From positions 1 through 64,000 of the forward strand of contig JASAMV010009256.1 in assembly GCA_030248065.1 (NCBI GenBank): a stretch of 64,000 nucleotides of DNA, given 5' to 3'. Source of the stretch: Rhynchonema sp. JSB1_4 (Eukaryota; Nematoda; Chromadorea; Monhysterida; Xyalidae). The translations under genes were made by a program, and so were the position numbers. The number at the start of each line of letters is the position of its first letter. Position 1 is the first letter of the stretch. This document shows, piece by piece, positions 21,059 through 32,200 of the stretch. Below the pieces are notes generated by a model that searched no databases, had not been told where the DNA came from, and worked only from the letters and a program-made list of their open reading frames with translations.

Positions 21059-21431
21059 AGACATTCACGGGAGCCAAAATAATATATGTACTTATGTACC
21101 AAATTTTTTGGCATCGGAAAAAAATAGAGGGGTTGCCGGTTTTTTTACCCGCAAAAAAGGGGGGTTGCCCAGTTTTTTGGAAGGCATCGAAAGTGTCACT
21201 AAACATCAGTGTCGTTTGTTTCCGCCCACTTGAGGCGTTTTTCACATTTTGGAATGCACAATTCTGTTTTCTGCAATGCTGTTTGCATGCTCATATATAC
21301 ATATCATCAAGTTGGCTGACGCCGATCGCCGACTGACACCATCATACCATATCTACATCAGAACCTCTGCTCAAGTTCCAATAACAGTAGGTTCATTCTG
21401 TCATCATGGAGGGGGAACAGACGTCCCCCAG

Positions 21432-22218
21432 CAGTGCTGTGGCTACTTTGTACGGTACATAGGGGGTAAAATCTGGGGCGGGTGGGGGTAGTGTACCTGG
21501 AATTATGGGGGGACTCAGTTTGGGGGGAGGGGGGAGATTTTTCGGGGCAGGTAGGGTACATACAAGCTTTTTTCGGGTGCCTATTTTTATGTGCTATAAA
21601 GTACATGCACGTATATCGCGCGCTGCGCGCAATTTTTTGCGCTTTTAAGGGTTTTCAGCCGAAAGTTGGACATTTTTGAATACAAAATGGGCATTTTGAG
21701 GGAAAAAATCGGGGCGGGTAGGGCACCAACCAAACCCGAGTGGACGGGTAGGGGGGTAGTGTATCAGGTCGAGGCGGGCGGGTAGGGCACCATTGGGGGA
21801 CCCCCTCCCACCAGTGTAGTTCCTGGGGGGAGGGGGTCCCCCCCCTAAGGTACACTAACCGCCGCGACCAAGGTACACTAGTACACTAACCGCCGCGCCA
21901 GGTACACTAACCGCCTCAATTTTTGCCTAAAATCGGCATTTTCAGGCCTAAAATGGGCATTTTTAGGCCTAAAATGGGTCAATGATGTCAAAAGTCGCCG
22001 CCCCCAAAATACCCTCTTTATAGAGAATTTTTTTCCAAAAAGGGGCAAAAATAGGTCAAATTTTCTACCTCAAAATCTTACATTTTCCTGGATTTGTATC
22101 TTCCCCCCCCCCTCCCCCCAGGGAGGTACACCAACCGCCGCACGGAAAAAAGGGGTAGGTACACTAACCGCCGCGCCGGACCAGGAACTACACTGCCTCC
22201 CACCCATTCACAGCACTG
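21432..22218. mobile_element. hAT-type MITE, family C, with nested family B copy
   Basis: The left end is CAGTGCTGTGGCT and the right end TTCACAGCACTG. Subterminal GGTAGGGTAC and GGTACACTACC-type repeats and a GC palindrome (21616-21630) match family C. The flanks are TCCCCCAG on the left and, after an extra ACTG, CCCCCCAG on the right; this is a possible but unclear duplication. A family B element is inserted at 21812-22195. Confidence 0.75.
21812..22195. mobile_element. hAT-type MITE, family B, nested
   Basis: The ends CAGTGTAGTTCCTGG and CCAGGAACTACACTG are flanked by a perfect 8-bp duplication CCTCCCAC (21804-21811, 22196-22203). Subterminal GGTACACTAACCGCCGCG repeats lie on both sides of a central part rich in TTTTAGGCCTAAAATG. 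Confidence 0.9.
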
Positions 22219-22260
22219 ACTGCCCCCCAGGCCCCAGGAACTACACTAAGTGGAACAGAA

Positions 22261-22601
22261 CAGTGGTGTAGCTACCCAGGCGGGCACCGCAACCTACTGT
22301 ACCACCAAAAATGTGGGGCGGCAACCTACCTACTGTAGCGCTCGAGCTAGTGGGAGGAACAAATTTTTTTAAGTCGAAATATTGATCAAAATGCGCTCTG
22401 AAACGCTAATTTCGCGCGCAGCGCGCGATTTTTCGCCTATTTGAAGTAAAAAATACCGTTTTTGTGCTGTTTTGGGCCAAAAACCGCAACCCACTGAACC
22501 AGCCGGGGGCGGCGACCTACCTACTGTACCAGGATGGAGCGTCAACCTACCTACCTACTGTACCTAGGGGGGCTCCCCCGACTCCCCTAACTACACCAGT
22601 G
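22261..22601. mobile_element. hAT-type MITE, family A, inverted copy with decayed right end
   Basis: The left end is CAGTGGTGTAGCTACC and the right end reads ACTACACCAGTG. Between them are inverted copies of the family A interior, GCGGCAACCTACCTACTGTA repeats and the palindrome at 22412-22428. The right pentamer is altered and no target duplication is clear. Confidence 0.7.
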
Positions 22602-23979
22602 GAGTGGAATATGATGCACATGATACACGCTAAAGGGATCGGGGAGGTATGCCCCACAACCCCTGCACTTAAAGTACCCGCTGGCAAAAGCACACTCATG
22701 ACGCGTGTGGTGTTGGCCGGGGTCGGTCGACACACTGCAGCGGGGGTGACAGTGTGTGTCAACCGTAACATGCGTAAAAATGCGTTTTTCAACATTGAAA
22801 TTTCCAGAAATCTAGGGGGGTTGCCGAGTTTTCAAAAAAAACTTGGTACATATATTGCATATATTAGGTACATATATTAAAATAATATATGTAACTCCCA
22901 AAATAATATATGTAACAAATTACATATATTACATATATTTGTGAATGTCTGTATAATAGGTGTTTTAGGCAAATTTTCGGCCAAAATGCAAAAAAGTACC
23001 TATTTTTCGGCCAAATTTGCAGTATAATGCATGTAAAAAACACCCTTTTTTCGAACCTCAGGGGTACCTACCTTGCAACCTTCCGGAGGCTGGGTAGGGG
23101 GGTACCTTGCAACCATCTGGATCCATCCCCCCCAAGGGTACCTTGGAACCATTTGCCTGCCACTAGGTACACTGATTGAACCCCCCCTAAATGGCTCGAA
23201 ATCAAAAATAGAACCCCCCATTAATTGACCCCCCATTAATAGAACCCCACCCCCAACCTTCACCGTACCACAGATTAGTGGTATGGTAGGGCTGTGTTGT
23301 TGTGTCAAACGTTGTTTAAGCTTGCGTACACAACAGAACACAGCTTTTTAAGCATAATCGACGCTGTTAAAGGTAGAAAATACCGAAAACAAGCCATTTT
23401 AAGGGCATTATTAACAATGATTTTTTTCGTTGGGGGGCCAAGTGAAAAATATAGCCCCCCAATACCGTAAAAACCTAAATAGAAGGGGGGCTCTATTAAT
23501 TCACTGACCCCATTGTGGGGGGCTCTATTCCGGGGGGGCCTCTATTAATTCACTGACCCAAACCTGAAAAATTGTTCCAAGAAATACCCCCCAAAAACCC
23601 CCAAAAAGGGGTTTGAAAGGATGTTTTTTCGCTTGTAATCGCATTTATTCGTGTCTGTTTGCCAATAAGAGGCGTATTATGTGCTCTGAACGAACAACAA
23701 ACGTGCATAAATGTACCTGTGCACCACTATCAAGCCTTAATACACTACTGTATAGGGGGATGTTACTTAGGGGGGGCTCTATTCCGGGGGGCTCTATTAA
23801 TTCACTGACCCCTTTTTGGGGGGCTGTATTACGGGGATGGCTCTATTCCGGGGGGGGCTGTATTTAGGTTTTTACGGTAATTGACCCCCATAAATTGAAC
23901 CCCCTCAAAATGACCCCAGTGAAAAAATAGACCCCCCGGGTTCTATTTCCGACAATACGGTAGGTACCTTGCTTGCAAC

Positions 23980-24429
23980 TATACTTGCGTATTTTTCCGC
24001 AAAATATATTTTTGAAAAAAAACCGTTTTTTTCCGAAAAATAATCGTTTTTTTTTCAAATATTTTTCCAGCACTTAAGGATACCCATGGTCCAAAAACGC
24101 CCATTTTGGAAAAAATTTCGTCGGGAAGTGGCCTGAAACAGGTTAAAAATGCACTTGGAGATTAGAAAGTGCTCATTTTGAACTGTTTAGCACCGATTTA
24201 CATTGGTTTTGACAACATATTCTCGCAACCTTTGGTTTTGACAACATACTCTCGCAACCTTAGAACATATCTCGGAAATTTTTGGGAAAAAAACCGTTTT
24301 TTTCCAAAAGTTGCCACTTGGAAAAATTTCCGGAAAAATAAAAACGTATCTTTTCCGGGCCTCGGAAAAAAAACGGTTTTTTTTCGTTTTTTTCCGAAAA
24401 AAACGGTTTTTTTCCGGCCCGCAAGTATA
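23980..24429. mobile_element. A/T-rich TIR element with perfect 8-bp duplication
   Basis: The element starts TATACTTGCG and ends CGCAAGTATA, with a perfect 8-bp duplication CTTGCAAC (23972-23979, 24430-24437). The duplicated target is itself part of the family D unit GGTACCTTGCAACC, so it inserted into an older hAT-type repeat. Subterminal ACCGTTTTTTTCC blocks occur in both orientations. The 8-bp duplication fits hAT, although the terminal pentamer does not follow YARNG. A partial second copy is at 1-340. Confidence 0.82.
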
Positions 24430-26296
24430 CTTGCAACCATCCCGGAGGCATAGTAGTGGCAGGGGAGGTTGGAGGGGGAGGTGTAGTGGCGGGGGGGATT
24501 CCCTCCCCCCTAACAGTGTGGTGGCAGGCCAATCGACCCAAGATACCCTAGGGGGGGGGGAAGGTTTCGGACTTACTCGAGATACCCCCCCCCAGAGGCT
24601 ACCCAAGATACCCCTATGGTCCGTCAAAAGGCGAAAAGAGGCCGTTTTTTGCATGCAATTTTACTGCAAAATTGGCCTAAAATGGGTACTTTTTGACATT
24701 TTTGCCGAAAATTGGCCTAAAGTGACCATTTTTGGGTGTTTGCGCGCGGAGCGCGCGACTTTTGGGGGTCCCGAGGTCGAAAGACACCTATTTTTGCCTT
24801 TGAAAACCATAAATCTACTTACTCGAGATACCCTTTGGGGTCGGCTCGAGCAGTGTAGTGGCAGGCCCATGTGTGGGAGGTAAGTATGATGCGGGGTTGG
24901 GACCGGAAGCGTGAGAGGTATGATTTTGGTCACCCAAAAACGCGAAAAAACACCGTTTTTGTGATACAATTTTGGCCAAAAAATGAGGTAAAAATAGTAC
25001 TTTTTCCAAATTTTCGCCGAAAATCGCCTAAAAATAGGTATTATGGGTGGGTTTAAGGTCGAAAAACACCGATTTTTGCCTTAAAAAGGTATAAAATTGC
25101 TTGTGAGAGGTATGATTTGGAGTTGTGAGAGGTAAGTACTCAACCCCCCCCCCAGCCCCCCCTCGGGTTTTGTGGTAGGTAAGTACTGAGAGGGGGGGCA
25201 GTGTAGTGGCAGCGGCAGGCAAATGGTTGCAAGGTACCCTTGGGGGGGATGGATCCAGATGGTTGCAAGGTACCCCCCTACCCAGCCTCCGGAAGGTTGC
25301 AAGGTACCCCTGAGGTCCGAAAAAAGGGTGTTTTTTACATGCATTATACTGCAAATTTGGCCGAAAAATAGGTACTTTTTTGCATTTTGGCCGAAAATTT
25401 GCCTAAAACACCTATTATATGGAGGTTTGCGCGCGGAGCGCGCTAATTTTGGGGTTTGAGGTCGAAAAACACCCATTTTTTGCCTATAAAAACCATAAAT
25501 TGATGGTTGCAAGGTACCCTCCGGGGTGGTTGCAAGGTACCTACCCTTCCCCCCATGCCCCCCAAGGGGTGGTTGCAAGGTACCTACTCCTTAGGGGGGG
25601 AATCCCCATCCCCCCAGCCACTACACTGGGGGGTAACCCCCCCCAACCCCCCAGCCACTACTATGGGCTCGAGATACATACCCTTCCCCCCCCCATCCCC
25701 CCCTAAGGGTTGACTCGCGAGATAGATACCCCTTAGGGGGGATCCCCCCATCCCCCCCAGCAACTACAGTGCCCCCTAAGGAGTACGTACCTTGCAACCA
25801 GCCTTGGGGGGATGGGGGAAGGGTAGGTACCTTGCAACCACCCCGGAGGGTACCTTGCAACCATCAATTTATGGTTTTTATAGGCAAAAATGGGTGTTTT
25901 TCGACCTCAAAACCCCAAAAATCGCGCGCAACCAATTTTTTGGCCAATTTTGCAGTATAATGCATGCAAAAAACACCCTTTTTTCGGACCCTAGGGGTAC
26001 CTTGCAACCTTCTGGAGGCTGGGTAAGGGGTATCTTGCAACCACCATCTTGATCCATCCCCCCGAAGGGTACCTTGCAACCATCTGCCTCGAAATACGAC
26101 CATTTGGTAGGTCCTCTAATTGAGCCATCGATTTGATGGTCATTCGTCGCGTCGCAGTGCATCTGATGACGACGAGACCACACACAATGATTGACTGACA
26201 ACAATTTCGTTGTAATTGATTGTGCGCTTGGTCGCGGCTGCTGTGGTGCTCACCCATCCCCAACGCGGATCTCGTCCATTTTGTGACGTGCACACA

Positions 26297-29200
26297 ATGA
26301 CCACCACCACAACAACGAACACCAATGGTGCCAGTCTGGAGGATTGCAAGACCAACGTTTTCGTTCTCGTAAGTATAGTTGCAATTTTTCCGGAAAAATA
26401 TATTTACTGAAAAAAACCGTTTTTTTTCATATTTTTCCTTGCCAAATTTGGGCACCGGTGGCAATTTGGCATATTATGCACTAAAAATGGTGTATGAAAA
26501 GGAATCCTATTCAGAAAGTGCGAATAAAAGCTGTAAAAGGGCTGGAAACACTTGAAAAACTACGAATCCGCAATAAAACTAGGTTGTTTCCCATAATTTT
26601 GACACTTTTTCAGGACAAGTTCAAAATCCACCCTGCAATTTTTCCGGAAAAATATATTTCACCAAAAAAACTGTTTTTTTGCTTTTTTTCAGGAAAAAAC
26701 CGTTTTTTCCACCTGCAACTAGCGTTTTTTTCTTTGCCAAGAACAGTAATGAGTACATGCTCAGTCTGGGTGCAGTGCAGTTTGTAATTCATCATCGCAC
26801 AATTTTATTTCCTGCAGACTGAACTCAACGGCCTGAAATGGAAGCGTTACATCACACCAGAGCACAGTGGCGGCTGTGTAGACCTGGGCACGGATGCCGT
26901 CTTGTCAGCCTACGGACGATGTTTATCTGAAGGTTTGGATGGCACAACGTATGCATTCATTGCCATTGGTCTGATATAGAGAAGCAGCTCGTAATTCAAA
27001 GTCAAAACAGCAATGCCCAGTCAGAGGGCGTTCGCAGGCAGTCAGTCCCAAACTCCTGAGCCGTCAACAGTTCAGTACAGGTGGTAGATTGTCTGTGCGT
27101 CACCAGTCAGTTCAGCCAAGGGGCTAGCGTCCTCAGCAGTGCTGTGGCTACTTTGGCGGGGCGGGTAGGGTACATAGGTGGTAAAATCCGGGGCGGTAGG
27201 GTACATGGGTGGAAAATCCGGGGCGGTAGGGTACATAGGTGGAAAAATCCGGGGCGGTAGGGTACATAGGTGGAAAAATCCGGGGCGGTAGGGTACATAG
27301 GTGGAAAAATCCGGGGCGGTAGGGTACATATGTGGAAAAATCCTGGGCGGTAGGGTACATAGGTGAAAAAATCCGGGGCGGTAGGGTACATAGGTGGAAA
27401 AATCCAGGGCGGGTAGGGTACCATTGGGGGGACCTCCCTCCCCCCAACCACAGCACTGGTCCTCAGTCCAGACATGAATGGGTATCCAACAAAAATCGTC
27501 ACATTCATCTCGTTGACCATAGTCGGACCGAATGTTGGCCCAAATAACAAAGAAGCGCACTGCAGCGCATTCCATGCAATGCAAGCTGTGTTTTGTCCAC
27601 AAAATTTCGGGCCTTATGTAGGTCTGTTGTGCGTCTGGCGTCGTGCCCCACCACCGCCGAACGTAACCACGCCGCAGACAAAGATCGATCTGCGTCTCGA
27701 CTCAGACAAGGAATTGTGGGTGTTCTGGTACGGTGATGAGCCGGAGGCCATTAGACGACTCGCTGGACACCTAAGCAGTACGTGCTTGGTTTTTTATTAG
27801 CATTAACTTGCTTGTCGAGAAAAACTTTTTTCAACAATCGAGAATATGGCATAGCATTTTTAGTGTTCTGCCGAATCTATTCCAGAATATTCTGCCCTAA
27901 ATGTTGAAATGCGTAAAACCCACCAGGTTAACACATTGTGTGACACTTGGATGTAATCGTACCGTAGGCTACTTCGACCGTTGAGAGCCAAACTTTTGTC
28001 GAAAACATGCATTTTCGAGCCTTGCGCGTCACTAAAACGTGTATGTGATGTTTGACAACAAGCCAAAGGAGCCCGACCGTTACCATCTTTTTTTTGAGAC
28101 CACACAGTGCAATTTGTAATGTTGCAGTAGTGGCACATTTAGTTTACTGCTGTATTTTGTGTTGTGTGCAGCGAGTGATGTTTCACTCGAGCAATGAGAT
28201 CTGCTTGTGGCAGTGGTGTCGTTGGGAAATCAAAAAGTCAGGATACCGGATACCCAAAATCCAAAATTTTCGGATACCGGATACCCAAAATGAAAAATCT
28301 CGGATACCAGGGTGGGTTGCTCCCTGAAATAAAAAATCTCGGATACCCAAGGGGGGTTGTTCAAAAAAGGTCAATTTTTTAAGAGGAAAATCGAGCAAAA
28401 TCGGTGTTGAAAGTGCAAAAAATGGTCATTTTGGGGTTATGCTTGCGCCAGCAAGCGATTTTGAGCATTTTGGAGGTAAAAATGGGCGATTTTTACGGTT
28501 TTCGAAAAAATTTTAGGGTAGGATATCCCTGGACAAAAAGTCAGGATACCGGATACCCCTGGGTGAAAAAATCAAGATACCGGATACCGGATACCGGATA
28601 CTAGGGGGGTAACCCCCCCCTTCCCCCCCCCCCCCAACGACACCACTGGGTGGTGCTTTTTGGAGGTCATGTGAGATGTTCGCACCTGAGGCTTGGCATT
28701 TCGCCCATCTGTGAAAACTGGTCTAAACGGGCAAAACTCACTGCCGTTACATTATTGTAGCTTTTTGGCAATCTGTTTTGTTATTTTGGCTAATCTCCCT
28801 GCAGGAGTCAACAAAAATTGATAGTTTTGAGTTTTGGCACTGTTTATTTTTTGGCATCCACGTAAATAATGCGATGCGCGCGCGTGATCGTGTGGATGCA
28901 GCAACACCACACCACAGAGATTTGGCTGTTGAGACTGAGAGTGCGGTGCGCCACATTATGTACATTATAATATCGATCGGTGGATGTACATAATTTTCGT
29001 CGATAAACTTCTCGTTCTCTTTCAACTGCGTGAAATTAGTGTAGTTGTTGTTGTTTGTGTGATGTCTTGTTGGCAACGTGTGCCTAACACCAACACCCAA
29101 CCTAGGCTGTAACCTTTCAGTGTGCTGGTGCTGTGTTTGTTGTTTGTGTACTTCGCACACACGTGCCCATCTAACCAACCATTGGTATGTTGTGCTGCAC

Positions 29201-32200
29201 ACGTACACTTGAGCAGTCATTCATAATCGCGCTGCGGCAGTGACACCTTCCATGTTGCGACGGGGAGTGTGCAGATGGACAAATAGATAAACAGGCCGCT
29301 GCACACTGACTATGAGATTGTTCGTTGTTGGAAAATTTTTGTGCGAATGTTTCGGCGCAATGAGGTTTTGTTCCCTTCTTCTCTTGTCTGCACTGCGTTT
29401 GCTGCGTGGCGTGCGTTTCTTTCACAAATTTGTCTGATGGGAGGGGATGGCGGTTTTCGACATTTGCAGATTGATGGGTTCGGGACATACTTTCCGACCA
29501 TAATGTTGGCATAATGCATGTGCTGGCAGAACTTATCGTCGCATTATCTGCAACAAAATTCTGTCTTTTTTCAGATCCTGGCCATGCGGGAAGAGACATC
29601 GAAGATCAGTTTGAGTACGAGCACAGATGTCTGTTGTTCAAGGCCTTGCACAATTACATTGAAAGGTTGGTTCCACGTATGATTCTCAAATTTATGATTT
29701 GCTTTTGTGTTGACATCTATGGCGCGAATGCGACATGAAGGCAGCGCGAATGACATGCCATTTGGTAAAATCAAAGTGTAGGAGGCATAAGTGCGCTAGT
29801 CTATGTTCATGACAGTCAAGTGCGCCGTGCAGTCGATACAGATTGGAGACAACCTGAGAGCGGGATTGGTCACTAAAATGGGTTACATTGACTTTACGTT
29901 CAGGCACCTGCTCAGCAAGGGCTATCTACGGCTGGGCAGGTGGTTTGCCAAACCGATCGATGCAGCTGATACGAGCACCGATTCAACCGCGAACCCCAGG
30001 TATGCCTTTGTGCCTTGCGTGCAAACAGCGGGAGGCAAGACAGCAGTTACCGTTTTGGACTTCGGGTTGGACATGCAATGCACTGCCTCAAACAACTCAC
30101 GACCGCTATTGTTGTGTGGCGGTAGGGTCGAAAATCCCGAAAGCAAATATCCCTAAAGATCGGACAAAGAAAAATGCAAAGCTTATTTTGCAAGAAGGGA
30201 TGTTCCTTGTTCATGTGGTTGAACTGATAATTTGGGCACTGGATCTGTTGGGGCTCAGCATATTAATGTTAGCCCACTAATCCTCAATGCGAGCCTGAGG
30301 ACCGTATATGAATGCCCACTTTTGACAAAAAATTTTATCCATATGCTTTTTATTTTTCGGGATTTTCGCTTTTCGGAATTTATTTCTTGATTTTCGCTTC
30401 ATGATTTGTGCTGGCCACCTGTGGTGCGTATCGTATCCGACCTGACGTTGTTGCCTTATTCCAGCTACGTGCTGGCATTCAACTTTTCCTTCTTCGTGCA
30501 CGGCGAGAAGAACGTGTGCATGTGCGTGCAGGCCCAACGTCAACCGCCCATACGGCGACTGCAACGGGCGCATTTGCAGCTCGACAAACAACGTGTGCTG
30601 CTGGCACCCTGGTGCTGGACAGGTGCGTGTCCTCGTAGTTTGTAGATACCATTTTAGATTTGCAACTCATAAAAAGGAAGCAGGTTACGTTATACTGGCG
30701 GATGAAAAAAACCTAAAAAAAACCGTGTCCATCTGGGACGTAAAAAACCGAAAAAAGCAAAAACAGCCTGTGGAAACATTTTTTCTCGGAGGCTTCCAAC
30801 TTTTGACAGAAGACGGGAAAAAAATCTTCAGAACAACTTGGTGGTGTGCGGACAATGTCAATGCGGCTTGTTTAATCAATTTTAGTCGCAGCTCACAATT
30901 AGCATTAAAAACCCCACAGACACCACTGTAGTTTCAGCAACTCAGTCTGTAGTGTGTGTGCTGAATATGCCCCGAAAATACCTTATTTGAACTTCTCTAT
31001 CCTTATATACGCGGTTCTTTGTGATTTTTTCGGTTTTTTCACCGGTTTATACCATCGGTTAAACATAAAATAAAAAGTTATCCGCCGGTATTGGTTAGGT
31101 ACGATTTGCGCCTCAAAATTCCACATTTTACACAGAAAACGAACTGCTTGGTGCAAATTGCCCCTAAAACTTGGACATCCCGCGTGAAATTTGAAAAAAA
31201 GCCATGCTCTCTATTCTTCCCATTATTCGCCTTCCTAATTCAGGCACGCTAGTGCCGGCCACCAACTGGAACGCAACATCCAGCAACATGAGCGGTCAAT
31301 CAACAACGCTGGCTGGTTCGGCGCCAGGCACGAGTCGCGAGTCGCAGGCGTATAAATGGTGGCGCGAATGGATGCAGTTCTATCCGTTGCCGGACGATGA
31401 CGACGAAAAGACGGCCAACATGGGATATCAGGACCCGGACGAGAAGGATCGACGCGACGCCGCACGCGCCAGACATCTGCCGAAAATGATTGAGGTCGGT
31501 AGAAGACCTGTGGTGCTGGTCTGCTGCATTGTTTTCATCATTCGCTTGCCTTTGCCACTCAATTGTGCATCTATGATGATCTGTTTGCTGCATGCAGGTA
31601 AACGTTGCCGGTGTGCGTATGTTCTATCCGTCGTGCTATGCGGCGCTATTGGGTGCTCAAGATCCACCAGTACATCAACAACAACAACAACCAATCAACG
31701 CACAACAGTCGCAGAGCGCTAGCCAATCAACTACGTCGTCGAACACAAATTGCGGTGCGTGCAACCGTCAACCCGGTGGTGGAGGAGCAGCAGCCTCAGC
31801 AGCAGTGCAGGACACGGGCAAATCTCAAAGTGTGAAGGGTACTGCGCCGTCACACACGAACTCAATTGACATCGACAAAGAGACAGAGCGCATTCACACT
31901 GAACGGCCGGTGAGCGGTCAATTGACGTTGCAGCGCGCCGTTGAACATCTGACCAGCTCATTGACCGAACCGAGACCGGTCAAAAGCGAGTCCGACCCGC
32001 CCGTGCATAATAAACCAGCAATTGGACTGAACTTCGATGACCTCTTCACGGATCTGACCGACCGCGACATCTGTGCGTGTGCGAACGACAGCAAGGCGAG
32101 CGTGAAATATCAGCTGACGACGCCTGGAACCGGCGGTGTCAGAGCTGTCAACAAGAGCAGTAATGGTTAGTTTCGGCAGTGGCGTCGGTGAGGAGGTGCC

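Larger units (their letters stand above)
20590..26060. repeat. Gene-free cluster of nested short TIR elements
   Basis: No exon is supported in this 5.5-kb interval. It is packed with hAT-like ends and their subterminal repeats. Family D (CAGTGTAGTGGCTGG with GGTACCTTGCAACCACCCC) has ends at about 20591, 20725 and, inverted, 25613-25627. Family F (CAGTGTAGTGGCAGG) has ends at about 24853 and 25199. Segments with CCCCCCATTAATTGAACC and GGGGGGCTCTATTCCGG lie at about 20700-20725 and 23160-23960. Interior pieces of family D recur at 20811-21058, 22940-23070, 25296-25546 (inverted) and 25840-26000. Many copies are broken by later insertions, so I list only the well-bounded ones separately. Confidence 0.8.

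Noticed and set aside
26140..26355. Minus-strand poly-Val frame at the MED13 start
   Set aside because: It is the antisense of the ACC/ACA repeat encoding the Thr-rich MED13 N-terminus.
27072..27602. Overlapping frames encoding Tyr-Pro-Thr repeats in three frames of one strand
   Set aside because: All three frames are open only because the 31-base MITE array repeats; the region is a transposon in a MED13 intron.
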